This document shows, in pieces, positions 1-7,121 of a stretch of 22,955 nucleotides of DNA; positions within the stretch are counted from its first letter, which is position 1, and each line of letters begins with the position of its first letter. The stretch spans positions 1 through 22,955 of the forward strand of contig NZ_CP120865.1 of assembly GCF_026191725.2 (NCBI RefSeq), in the 5' to 3' direction. Below the pieces are notes generated by a model. The model had not been told where the DNA came from. It saw only the letters and a list, made by a program, of their open reading frames with translations, and did no database searches. The position numbers and the translations under genes were made by a program. Source of the DNA: Roseibium porphyridii (lineage in GTDB: Bacteria > Pseudomonadota > Alphaproteobacteria > Rhizobiales > Stappiaceae).

Positions 1-1191
1 GGCCGGGTGCGCCTTCCTGAAGTGCTGGAATTCATCAACACGGCTCCAAAAAATCCAGATCAATTGAACGATCCCAACTGGCAAAAATATTTTTTCGCGA
101 AAACAGTTGAGAAGCTAAAGACTAGCCAGATCCCGTACCCGCTCGATCGTGAAGAAAGACAGCGCCTTTTAAATTATTGGCTGGTGTCTTTTCCGCAGAT
201 GGATGACCGCACCAGGTCGAACATGATCACGACGCTGGAAACCGATTTTAATATGCTTCAGCGCGGCCAGATGCGGAAGCTGTTTTGCACGGCAACCAAC
301 CTGGTGCCGGAAATGACCTTTGACGGCAAAGTGGTGTTGCTTGATTTCCCGGTGGCTGGTGACTGGAATGAAACCGGCGTCATGGCGCAGATGATTTTTA
401 AATATGCATGGATGCGAAGTGTCAATCGCCGCGATAAGAACGCCCCCATGCGTCCAGTCATGAATTTTTCAGACGAAGGACAAATTTTCTTATCCAGTTT
501 TGATGCTGTGTTTCAGGGATTATGCCGCAAGAATAAATGCGCAACCGTGCTGCTAACGCAGAATCTTCCGACGTTCTATAGCCGCATAGGCGGGGATGAT
601 CCTGAGAACACCGTGAAATCCATGCTTGGCAATCTTAAAACCAAGATATTTCACAACAACGATTGCACCACCACCAACGACTGGGCCACCCAAATCATCG
701 GCAAGGAAACCGTGTGGCGTGCTTCGTTTGATCAAAATACCGGCTGGAATGAGAGCATCAACGAAGGCTGGAACGAAGGTCAAAATGATGGTTGGTCGGA
801 CGGAGCCAACTATTCAAAACAGATGGGCGTTAATTCCGGTTCAAGCCGCAGTGCTGGTTACAGCGTAAGCGAAGGTTCCCAAGATTCCAGTAACTTCAGC
901 TATGGCACCTCTATGGGTGACAATATGGGTCATAGCAGCGGTACCAGCACATCCATATCAGGAGGCACGTCACGCGGCTCTTCAGGCGGTTCTAGCTATG
1001 GTGAGAGCGGTGGTCGCAGCGCTGGACTACGTGAAGAGCGGGATTATGCCGTCGAGCCACATGAATTTAGCACACAGCTCAAAATGGGTGGTAAAGCCAA
1101 TAAGGGTATCGTGACTGGCGTTGTAGTGCTTCCCGGCCGCTATTTTGAGCGCAATGGCAAACATTGGATGCAAGTAGCCTTTAAACAATGA
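1..1191 (+). CDS. Type IV coupling protein (VirD4/TraG-like ATPase), C-terminal part
   Basis: This is the continuation, across the circular junction, of the frame that starts at 22410. The whole protein would be 578 residues (182 before the junction, 396 here), which is in the VirD4/TraG size range. Coupling proteins are hexameric ATPases that bring the relaxase-DNA complex to the mating channel. A Walker B-like motif is visible (hydrophobic run, then S-DEGQ, about residues 340-343 of the joined protein). Next come a TQNLPT segment (about 368-373), like the sensor region of the VirD4 family, and a low-complexity Ser/Gly/Asn tail (about 429-524) with GWNE/GWSD-type repeats. A short folded stretch closes the protein. 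The stop overlaps the start of the next gene (ATGA). The first codon seen here is not a start, and the GTG at 7 is internal. Family is secure; subfamily is not. Confidence 0.85.
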   Translation, partial: GRVRLPEVLEFINTAPKNPDQLNDPNWQKYFFAKTVEKLKTSQIPYPLDREERQRLLNYWLVSFPQMDDRTRSNMITTLETDFNMLQRGQMRKLFCTATNLVPEMTFDGKVVLLDFPVAGDWNETGVMAQMIFKYAWMRSVNRRDKNAPMRPVMNFSDEGQIFLSSFDAVFQGLCRKNKCATVLLTQNLPTFYSRIGGDDPENTVKSMLGNLKTKIFHNNDCTTTNDWATQIIGKETVWRASFDQNTGWNESINEGWNEGQNDGWSDGANYSKQMGVNSGSSRSAGYSVSEGSQDSSNFSYGTSMGDNMGHSSGTSTSISGGTSRGSSGGSSYGESGGRSAGLREERDYAVEPHEFSTQLKMGGKANKGIVTGVVVLPGRYFERNGKHWMQVAFKQ

Positions 1192-1652
1192 TTAGAACCC
1201 TCATAGGGGCCATTCTCCGGCTCATTCAAATCATTCTGGGTGTGACTGGCCTGATATTCCTGTATGGGGTGATTTCAGGCGGCGGTGGATGGGTGCCGCT
1301 CGGCATCACTGTGGTAGTTCTGCTTGTCGTCGGCAATCTGCTTGAATGGATGCGTGAACGCATTACCGATCCTTACAATCCGCGCTGGTATAGGGAGAAG
1401 AAGCCAAAGCCCAAAAAGGAAAAGAAGCTGAAGGCTCCAAAACCGGAAAAGCCACGCCTAACCAAAAAATCTGACCCGGTAGCGTCTGCCCCCGTCACCA
1501 AATCCAGCAGGGCCAATAAACGACGCTTCGCCACGCCGCCCACTGTCGCCGTTGAAGACGGCAAGACTGCTCCTGCCAGTTCCGCAATGACCAATGAATT
1601 GCAGTGCTTTGTTGAACAAGGTCAGGCAGAAATAGACGGTCAGCAACCGTAA
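1188..1652 (+). CDS. Two-TM membrane protein, probable partner of the coupling ATPase
   Basis: 154 residues. Two hydrophobic helices are visible, at about residues 4-30 and 34-52. A strongly basic Lys/Pro-rich stretch (about 66-92) and a polar tail follow, probably cytoplasmic. The ATG overlaps the stop of the coupling protein by 4 bp, so the two are almost certainly co-translated. I do not recognise a family. VirD4-type coupling proteins usually carry their own N-terminal membrane anchor, and the one here does not. My inference is that this protein supplies the anchor. An unrelated small membrane protein that merely shares the operon cannot be excluded. Confidence 0.7.
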   Translation: MIRTLIGAILRLIQIILGVTGLIFLYGVISGGGGWVPLGITVVVLLVVGNLLEWMRERITDPYNPRWYREKKPKPKKEKKLKAPKPEKPRLTKKSDPVASAPVTKSSRANKRRFATPPTVAVEDGKTAPASSAMTNELQCFVEQGQAEIDGQQP

Positions 1653-1673
1653 GCAAGGCGAGGGGGCGACAGA

Positions 1674-2510
1674 ATGTTGGACCAGATCACCAACTACATA
1701 ATGGCGTTATGTGCCTTCGTTGCTCCATTCAGTCTTATGGACAATTTTTTGCCGGAACGATCAAAGGCCAAGCTGTCTGAATACATCTTTGGGTTTCACG
1801 GCATTAAAGTAGTCGATTTTGAAAAGAAAATGGTGAGAAGTTGGATTAAGTCGTTTTTTAAAAATGGAAGAATACGTCGATTGAGAGTGATTGTATTCTC
1901 AATCTTTTCTGGGATTTTTGTTTTTGTTCTGATGAGGTATTATTTTGGAGTTCTTGATATTGGGCTTTCAGCCCTGACTACAGACTTCAAATTTATTCAG
2001 CCAATAGCCGATATTCATAGTTGGTTGGCAGTCACTTTTGTATTTGTATGGATTGGTACTTCTACATTTGTTTATGATGAAATCAACTTCAGAGTAAGTA
2101 AAATTGTGTATTTTGGGCGAACCAAAAGGCATAGCTCTATTATTCAGTTCATTTTAGATTTATTGTTGAGTATGTTGGCTTCATTTATTGTTAGCGTGAC
2201 AATAATTTTTATTTCAATATATACTGGAATTATGCAGAATTCAGAGAATACTATTGATCAAGTGGCTATTTTCTTCTGGTTTGGTATTTTGGTGGTTGGT
2301 GGGCCGTTTTCTATAGTTAGCTTCTTCTTCTTAAGGTCAATTTTCTTTTTCTCAGGAATTTCAATTAGAGGAATATTGAATCTTACTAATCTTAATTCAT
2401 ATACGGCGCTTTATACATCGGCCCATAATGTTCCAGCTACTTTTTCATCATTAGTTTTATTTGTAACTGGGTCACTGGTTATTGCCTTGTACAATTTGAT
2501 AACGCAATAG
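1674..2510 (+). CDS. AT-rich multi-pass membrane protein, unknown function
   Basis: 278 residues with about five hydrophobic segments (roughly 5-22, 72-95, 112-135, 158-185, 195-222) and one near the C terminus (about 252-274). A basic loop lies at about 50-72. The start has a good ribosome site (GAGGGGGCGACAG before the ATG), 21 bp after the preceding gene, so it probably belongs to the same transcript. It is much richer in A+T than the coupling-protein gene, with many ATT/TTT codons, which suggests a separate origin. No motif lets me assign a function. Confidence 0.65.
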   Translation: MLDQITNYIMALCAFVAPFSLMDNFLPERSKAKLSEYIFGFHGIKVVDFEKKMVRSWIKSFFKNGRIRRLRVIVFSIFSGIFVFVLMRYYFGVLDIGLSALTTDFKFIQPIADIHSWLAVTFVFVWIGTSTFVYDEINFRVSKIVYFGRTKRHSSIIQFILDLLLSMLASFIVSVTIIFISIYTGIMQNSENTIDQVAIFFWFGILVVGGPFSIVSFFFLRSIFFFSGISIRGILNLTNLNSYTALYTSAHNVPATFSSLVLFVTGSLVIALYNLITQ

Positions 2511-2515
2511 GACGT

Positions 2516-2686
2516 ATGAGCAAGCGATACGACAAGCCTTTGACGGCTGAACAAATGGCACAGTTGCCAGATGATCAAATCGACACAAGCGACATCCCCG
2601 AGCTGAACGCGGTGTTTTGGGAAAAGGCTAAAGTCATGCAACCAAAGACCAAGCCCAATGTTAGCATGAGGGGGCCACGGAAATAG
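2516..2686 (+). CDS. BrnA-like antitoxin stub, C-terminally truncated
   Basis: 56 residues; too short for many gene callers. The middle (IDTSDIPELNAVFWEKAK, about residues 22-39) closely resembles the conserved D-x-P-E-L-x-x-x-F-W segment of BrnA-family antitoxins. In the family this precedes a ribbon-helix-helix DNA-binding part (V-S-L-R-L-D...). Here the frame ends at NVSMRGPRK, right where that domain should begin, so the DNA-binding part is missing. No BrnT toxin gene is adjacent. The ATG lies 5 bp after the preceding stop with AGGA just upstream. It is either a decayed antitoxin, a free-standing neutraliser of a toxin encoded elsewhere, or an unrelated small protein sharing the motif. 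Confidence 0.55.
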   Translation: MSKRYDKPLTAEQMAQLPDDQIDTSDIPELNAVFWEKAKVMQPKTKPNVSMRGPRK

Positions 2687-2700
2687 TGCGCATAATGAAA

Positions 2701-2724
2701 ACGGCCTATCCAGAGATAGGCCGT
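2701..2724 (-). terminator. Hairpin terminator between convergent genes
   Basis: Perfect 10-bp inverted repeat ACGGCCTATC / GATAGGCCGT with a CAGA loop. Read on the minus strand the stem is followed by TTTTCATT, a fair U-tract, so it would end transcripts arriving from the minus-strand lipoprotein gene. On the plus strand no T-run follows, but the hairpin sits 15 bp after the BrnA-like gene and may work weakly in both directions. Confidence 0.7.
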
Positions 2725-2832
2725 CAATTCAAGTCACGGTCAACGGCTTCCCAGCCTGTACCGCAGGCAAGATCGTAAGCTTATTGGCTATAAATGCAAA
2801 TGAATGTGCAGCCTGCAAGCATAACCGGTCGA

Positions 2833-3564
2833 CTAGACACCGCCTTGGAAGACAACTTGAGCCTCTCTTTCGGTATCGAGGACAAACTTATAGCCTGTCG
2901 CCCCTCCGGGGTTAGGCACGAGTTTCCAAACCTGTACGGAAACAACACAAGCGTTGTCATCACCTTCGCAGATAAGTTCCGCGCTGTTATTGAAGAACAC
3001 TTCAACTTTTTGTCCGGCGACATCTAAAATAAACTTGCCGCCGTCTTCTTTCCCTTTGTTGAATTTATATTCAATTTTCTCACCACTAAAAACTTGGTTC
3101 ACAAATAAAAATCTGAAGTTGTCATTTGCAAATGGTGATTGGTTTGATCGAAATTTCGCCACTTCTTTTGCATTTAAGACATCATCAGGATATCTGAAAC
3201 GTTTCTGATTATGTTTTTTCATAGAAAATATTAAGGAACTAGTTATTTGGGCAGTGATTTCAGGTTTAATTTCTTGAATATTTCCTTTAAATTTGATGCT
3301 AATATTGCTGGAAGCACTTTCACTATAGTTGCCTTTTGAGGCAGGGATAATGTCCAGTCGGTCTGCTTGGTCTTCTTCTACTAGATTACCTCGATAATTG
3401 AATGTCCCAGATTTCAAATCGATCAAATATACATCGCCAAAAGCAGTGCGTCTGGAATTGATGTTGCTGTCAGCTACAGGTGCATTTTGTAAATCAACAA
3501 AAGCTTGTTTTGCACATGCAGATAGAAGAGTGCCCAATAGCACCAATAGTATCGTTCTTTTCAT
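2833..3564 (-). CDS. Putative outer-membrane or periplasmic lipoprotein
   Basis: 243 residues from the ATG at 3564. This start was chosen because it begins a textbook lipoprotein signal (MKRTILLVLLGTLLSAC, lipobox LSAC with Cys17) and has a GGGGGC ribosome site. The frame stays open upstream to 3639, but that extension would bury the signal. The mature part looks soluble, with alternating beta-like stretches and two further cysteines close together (EGDDNAC region, about 202-208). No family is recognised. It is AT-rich compared with the mobilisation genes. Transcription ends at the hairpin at 2701-2724. It might be a surface or entry-exclusion type protein, but nothing in the sequence proves this. 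Confidence 0.65.
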   Translation of the reverse strand: MKRTILLVLLGTLLSACAKQAFVDLQNAPVADSNINSRRTAFGDVYLIDLKSGTFNYRGNLVEEDQADRLDIIPASKGNYSESASSNISIKFKGNIQEIKPEITAQITSSLIFSMKKHNQKRFRYPDDVLNAKEVAKFRSNQSPFANDNFRFLFVNQVFSGEKIEYKFNKGKEDGGKFILDVAGQKVEVFFNNSAELICEGDDNACVVSVQVWKLVPNPGGATGYKFVLDTEREAQVVFQGGV

Positions 3565-3696
3565 AAAAGCCCCCATGCTTAGATAGCAAATTTTATAGCA
3601 TAGGTTGCCGTTTGTGAGTCTACCCCAATTGTGAGGCATCTGGTACCGATTACGGCTGGGAGGGTATTTTCATTGATGACCTGAGCAAATGCGGGA

Positions 3697-4104
3697 TTAC
3701 TTTTTGGATTTGCAAGGCATCGAGACTTTGACTTCTTTTCCAGCCGGATCAATGAATGTGAATTTGCATTCGATGACAGGTTGAGGAGACAAGACCTTTA
3801 TGTAGAAATAAAATGGAGCTGTGGCGGCAAAGCACACGAGCAATAACCATAGATGAATGGTCCCCCACCATGTCGTATAGCCTTTTGGGTCACTGATGGC
3901 CCTCTTATCGTCGATCAGGACTCTTGTTGCGCGTGTATAAAGCGCGATTCCGGCGAGAATGGAGATGATGAGTAGGCCTAAGACAACCAACAACACATAA
4001 AAATGCCAACCAGTTCTTACTGGCAAGAAGTTAGCCGGAATATACAACAGTAAACCTATTGACAGGGCTAAAGTGTATTTTGTGTAATCAATTAATTTTT
4101 CCAT
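3697..4104 (-). CDS. Small membrane protein, three TM segments, unknown
   Basis: 135 residues. Hydrophobic segments lie at about 10-27, 34-57 and 82-104, followed by a short extracytoplasmic-looking tail with two cysteines (IECKFTF and SMPCKSKK). The start lies 6 bp after the stop of the 4111-4494 gene and has no clear ribosome site of its own, so it is probably translationally coupled. It sits downstream of parDE on the same strand. No family is recognised. Confidence 0.6.
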   Translation of the reverse strand: MEKLIDYTKYTLALSIGLLLYIPANFLPVRTGWHFYVLLVVLGLLIISILAGIALYTRATRVLIDDKRAISDPKGYTTWWGTIHLWLLLVCFAATAPFYFYIKVLSPQPVIECKFTFIDPAGKEVKVSMPCKSKK

Positions 4105-4110
4105 GATTTG

Positions 4111-4494
4111 TCACAAGCAAGGGCAATGATCTTCGATAAATTCGCGGGTCTTTTCCGATATAGATTGGTCGCCGGAAAGTAAGTCACGGCGCGCTAAGAG
4201 CATAGCGTGTTCAACTTCTCTTTTTGTTGGCACAGCGGGCGTTCTGCGTGCTCTTTCGCTAACATAGCGTTGTTGCAATCTACGATATTTCCGTTCCTGA
4301 GCTATTTCCATGCTTTTTTGGAGGTAAGGTCTAAGCGTATTTAAGACGGTGGCGATGTCTTCCTGAGGGATGTCTGTAAGTTGTTTTCCGAAAAATGGTT
4401 TAAACCCTTTGTTGCGAAGGGACCCTTTCGGATACCCCAATTCGGCTTCTAGATTTTCAATGATAGAGTTTGATAGAGGCTCTTCAGTTGCCAT
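4111..4494 (-). CDS. Soluble hypothetical protein downstream of parDE
   Basis: 127 residues, predicted cytoplasmic and helical, with an Arg-rich middle (ERKYRRLQQRYVSERARR, about 67-84) and a terminal CPCL. A ribosome site AGAGGGGAAG precedes the ATG. It lies 31 bp downstream of parE on the same strand and 6 bp upstream of a membrane-protein gene, so parD-parE-this gene-membrane gene could be one transcript. No recognised domain. The basic helix could bind nucleic acid, which is only an inference. Confidence 0.6.
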   Translation of the reverse strand: MATEEPLSNSIIENLEAELGYPKGSLRNKGFKPFFGKQLTDIPQEDIATVLNTLRPYLQKSMEIAQERKYRRLQQRYVSERARRTPAVPTKREVEHAMLLARRDLLSGDQSISEKTREFIEDHCPCL

Positions 4495-4525
4495 ATGGTG
4501 ACTTCCCCTCTTGCAATAAATTCAG

Positions 4526-4813
4526 TCAAACTTCGTTCGTGAAATCCTGCCTGCCAATTATCCGCATAATTTCAACGCCTCGATCTGTGATCCGATAGTA
4601 GACGGAATGCACCCCACACAAGCTACGTCGATATCCTTGTCGGATATGATCAACAGCCGGATACAACATGGGCTGTTTGGCCAAAATTTCAAAATGTGCG
4701 CTTAGTTGATCACGGTAATGGTCAGACTGTTCCACCCCATGCCGTTCATCGCCATACAGCGCGATACTGATAAGGTCGGCTTGTGCAGCTAGAGACAGTT
4801 TATAACCAGTCAT
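4526..4813 (-). CDS. parE: ParE-family toxin (RelE/ParE superfamily)
   Basis: 95 residues, the usual length. It has the ParE pattern: YKLSLAAQADLISIALYGDERHG at the N terminus (a helical segment after the first strand), a central L-A-K-Q-P-M-L-Y-P segment, then YRRSLCGVHSVYYRI and IMRIIGRQDF at the C-terminal strands. ParE toxins of this superfamily poison DNA gyrase and kill plasmid-free cells once the labile antitoxin decays. The start codon overlaps the parD stop by 4 bp (ATGA), the classic antitoxin-first arrangement. Assignment rests on pattern and context. Confidence 0.87.
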   Translation of the reverse strand: MTGYKLSLAAQADLISIALYGDERHGVEQSDHYRDQLSAHFEILAKQPMLYPAVDHIRQGYRRSLCGVHSVYYRITDRGVEIMRIIGRQDFTNEV

Positions 4814-5070
4814 TCAGCCTTCGCTTGTTGGCGCGCTTCTTCCCAAATCTCCTTAACGCTTTTGTCGGCAAATCCACTGCGTTCAGCTTCAATCAGCTTT
4901 GCGCGAATGGCTTCAATTTGCTCAGGCGTTTCCTGTTGCTGCAACTGACGTTCACGGATCAGGGCGCGGATAACTTCGCTGTCATTGCCATAATAACCTT
5001 TGGCAACTTCCGCTCGAATCCACTCATCCTGTTGGTCAGTGACCGAAATACTTTTTTTAACCATAGACAT
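4810..5070 (-). CDS. parD: ParD-family antitoxin (ribbon-helix-helix)
   Basis: 86 residues. The N-terminal strand KKSISVTDQQDEWI and helices with YYGNDSEVIRALIRER are typical of ParD/CC2985-type ribbon-helix-helix antitoxins. The charged C-terminal helix (about 45-86) is the usual toxin-binding part. The ATG at 5070 has a strong GGAGG seven bases upstream; a second ATG two codons later is less well placed. ParD normally neutralises ParE and represses its own promoter, and a 23-bp palindrome suitable as operator lies directly upstream (5083-5105). Confidence 0.88.
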   Translation of the reverse strand: MSMVKKSISVTDQQDEWIRAEVAKGYYGNDSEVIRALIRERQLQQQETPEQIEAIRAKLIEAERSGFADKSVKEIWEEARQQAKAE

Positions 5071-5082
5071 ATTTAATCCTCC

Positions 5083-5105
5083 AATGGAGCATATTGTACT
5101 CCATT
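5083..5105 (-). promoter_or_regulatory. Probable parDE operator
   Basis: A 23-bp inverted repeat, AATGGAG nine bases CTCCATT, with perfect 7-bp arms, begins 13 bp upstream of the parD start. Its minus-strand sequence contains TACAAT and borders TATACT, either of which could serve as a -10 element. ParD-type antitoxins usually bind such a palindrome for autorepression. The overlap with the ribosome site region also fits. Confidence 0.55.
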
Positions 5106-5166
5106 GTAGTATACTTTGCCCTAAAAGTCATTCCTAAAATTCTTGCCTCTCAACGCTGATTTTCTC

Positions 5167-5277
5167 AGACAATTCTTGTCTAGCAATATCCTAGCGGGGA
5201 GAATTAATCGCCTAAAGGCGATTAAGAGGGGCTGGCATTGAAGCCCCTGTCGCGCGCAGCGCGACAAAATTTTTTTT
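5167..5277 (+). ncRNA. Candidate structured RNA ending in an intrinsic terminator
   Basis: Four consecutive stem-loops fill this gene-free strip. They are AGACAA/TTGTCT (5167-5181), TTAATCGCC/GGCGATTAA with a TAAA loop (5204-5225), AGGGGCT/AGCCCCT (5227-5248) and GTCGCGC/GCGCGAC with a GCA loop (5249-5265). AAAA and a run of eight T (5270-5277) follow. That is a strong terminator reading rightwards, yet both flanking genes are on the minus strand, so no protein-coding transcript explains it. A short plus-strand RNA starting near 5110-5160 would. No convincing promoter was found. It may instead be a barrier to antisense transcription or a DNA structure used in transfer. Confidence 0.35.
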
Positions 5278-5701
5278 ATTCAGGCTTTTCCACCTTGATA
5301 GACTTAATGAACCGCGCGTGCTGGTTCAAAATGCCGTGGGTGTTGGCGTCATATTCGGTGATTTCACTCACTCGCCTAAAGCGGATTAATTGCGATAGTT
5401 CCATCAAGGTATCAACGCTGTTGGCTTCAATGAAAATCAGGTTGCCGGTTCCGCTTGCTGTGACGCATAGCTGCTTGTTCTTGGGGTCGAGGTCAACCGG
5501 CAGATTTTGGGTATAGGGTTCCCAATGAATAGCCGCATCTGAAGCCGGGCTTGGTGTTAGCTGGAAATCTGGCGACTTTCCGGGCGCAATAGTCTTCCAT
5601 GGTTGATAGCTCGGTGATGCTTCGGGCGTCGGGTCGGGTTTGGGTGTCGCGGCTTGGTTCGCTCTTCCAAATTGATCAACCCATGAAGGTTTAGCGTTCA
5701 T
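5276..5701 (-). CDS. Hypothetical protein, likely mobilisation accessory
   Basis: 141 residues. The N-terminal half is rich in Pro, Ser and Thr and probably unstructured (about 15-60). The C-terminal half is more regular, with LCVTASGTGNLIFIEANSVDTLMELSQLIRFRRVSEI. The start overlaps the end of the relaxase gene by 11 bp and has AGAGG nine bases upstream, so it is co-transcribed and coupled to the relaxase. A small accessory protein in this position is common in mobilisation loci, but I see no known fold, so that role is inferred from position. Confidence 0.6.
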   Translation of the reverse strand: MNAKPSWVDQFGRANQAATPKPDPTPEASPSYQPWKTIAPGKSPDFQLTPSPASDAAIHWEPYTQNLPVDLDPKNKQLCVTASGTGNLIFIEANSVDTLMELSQLIRFRRVSEITEYDANTHGILNQHARFIKSIKVEKPE

Positions 5702-6755
5702 GGTCTATATCCTCTTGCGTGATATCGAACTCATGTATGAGATGCGGCGTTAGTTCCTTCGCGTGGCGTAAAAACTCTTCCAACGGATCGAGTTTCATCT
5801 GCATCGACGATGCAGCGCGTTTGCGCATCGTGTTACGGAATTTAACCGCATCAAAACGCGCCACGCGCTCAGGGTCATAGCCCTTAAAGTTGGTCCTGTG
5901 GTTGTTGATGGCAAAGCCGATATTAGGCGTTGCTTCGCGTTTGAATCCTTGTTCAGCAAGCGTCCTGTGATCGATCCGCGCGAGCGATCCAGTATCAGCC
6001 AATGCATCGTTGGCATAGCGCGCCCATGCCTCACGAAATTGCATTAGGTTGGTTCCCTGTGACAGCTCGTGTGCTTCATCCAGTTTTCCGGCCTGTTCCA
6101 GTGCATAGATTTTTTTGACCACAAGCGGACTGTCTTGCATATCAGAGGCAACCTTGCCCAGATCGCCATGCGGGTTGATCCGGCGCGTGCTGATAAGCAG
6201 GTGGGCGTGGGGATGGGGCAACCCATCCGACGCCGTTTTTTCGTGAATGTTTAAATCCACTACCAGCCCTTCCGATACGAAATGATCGAACGAAAAGCGC
6301 CGTACCAATTCTATATTTTGCTCGCGGGTCAATTCCCGTGGCAACATCACCTCAATCTCAAATGCGGGTTGCGCGCGCGGATGCGTCAAACGCATCTCAA
6401 CAAAATTCCAAAAATTTTCGCGTACCTTAATCTCCGGCGCGATCTGCACGGGTACTCGAATGTCGATGCGGTAGATTCCTGCTGCCTTAAATTCATGGCT
6501 AAAGCGCGCCGCATATTCGCGGCTGTAGGTTGGGTTCACTTTTCCATTGGCTAGCTTTGGCTCAGTTGAGAGCGGCGTGAATGTCGGCCACAGCATTTCG
6601 CTATAGGCTAAGTCGGCAGCCTTGTGCGTATAGTCATGCGGATCACCAGTGCGCTTGTCAGTGAAATTATCACGCGCACGATAGGCAGATGCAGCCACCG
6701 AAGACCGCCCGGCCGCTCTCTGAATGTACTGCATCTTCAAGTGATACTGAGCCAC
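5691..6755 (-). CDS. mobA: MobA/MobL-family (MOBQ) relaxase
   Basis: 354 residues. Relaxases nick oriT, stay bound to the 5' end through a tyrosine and pilot the strand into the recipient. The N terminus MAQYHLKMQYIQRAAGRSS followed by VAASAYRARDNF matches the MobA/MobL family, with Tyr25 at the position of the catalytic tyrosine of RSF1010-type MobA. The metal-binding histidine motif is PHPHAHLLIST (about 180-190). The GTG at 6755 was chosen because it restores the family N terminus. The protein is the nicking domain with a short tail; no primase or helicase domain is fused to it. The gene downstream overlaps it, and a candidate oriT lies upstream. Confidence 0.9.
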   Translation of the reverse strand: MAQYHLKMQYIQRAAGRSSVAASAYRARDNFTDKRTGDPHDYTHKAADLAYSEMLWPTFTPLSTEPKLANGKVNPTYSREYAARFSHEFKAAGIYRIDIRVPVQIAPEIKVRENFWNFVEMRLTHPRAQPAFEIEVMLPRELTREQNIELVRRFSFDHFVSEGLVVDLNIHEKTASDGLPHPHAHLLISTRRINPHGDLGKVASDMQDSPLVVKKIYALEQAGKLDEAHELSQGTNLMQFREAWARYANDALADTGSLARIDHRTLAEQGFKREATPNIGFAINNHRTNFKGYDPERVARFDAVKFRNTMRKRAASSMQMKLDPLEEFLRHAKELTPHLIHEFDITQEDIDHER

Positions 6756-6795
6756 TTTTTCAATAGTCCCTGTTTCCTGTGAACGGCCGCGTTAC

Positions 6796-6869
6796 CAACA
6801 GCACCCTTCTTGATGGTCGCCAAGCGATGCAAGGCGCGCTCCCATCAAGGGCTATTGATAACGCTGTTG
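6796..6869. other. Candidate origin of transfer (oriT)
   Basis: The gene-free stretch 6756-7121 between the relaxase and the divergent lipoprotein gene holds nested inverted repeats. The outer arms are CAACAGC (6796-6802) / GCTGTTG (6863-6869). The inner arms are CTTGATGG (6809-6816) / CCATCAAG (6842-6849), extended by CCCTT/AAGGG with a 3-base bulge. The minus strand of the loop reads GAGCGCGCCTTGCAT, loosely like the GTGCGCCCT nick region of RSF1010-type plasmids. Position just upstream of a MOBQ relaxase is the usual place for oriT. The nick site is not proven. The rest of this stretch (6870-7121) is AT-rich; I see only a short repeat TTGCGT/ACGCAA near 7045-7065. Confidence 0.42.
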
Positions 6870-7121
6870 CGAGAATCCCAACTACCGCGTTTTCAGAATA
6901 CTACCGCAGATTTTAGAAGAAGGTAATAGTTCACTTATGTAACTTTTTAGAGTTACGACCAACCATGCTGCTAAGATAGCGTTAAAGTTGTAAATTTTGG
7001 AGATGAGTGGACGTTCGGGGGATGTGGAAAAGTGTGCGATTTATTCTTGCGTATAAAATAAACGCAATACATGATTGTATAACTAATTTGGAAAAAGCAG
7101 AGACATGAAATCAATATTTTG

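Noticed and set aside
4783..5076. Plus-strand frame antisense to parD
   Set aside because: It is a shadow of parD; no ribosome site, and parD has the strong family match and GGAGG.
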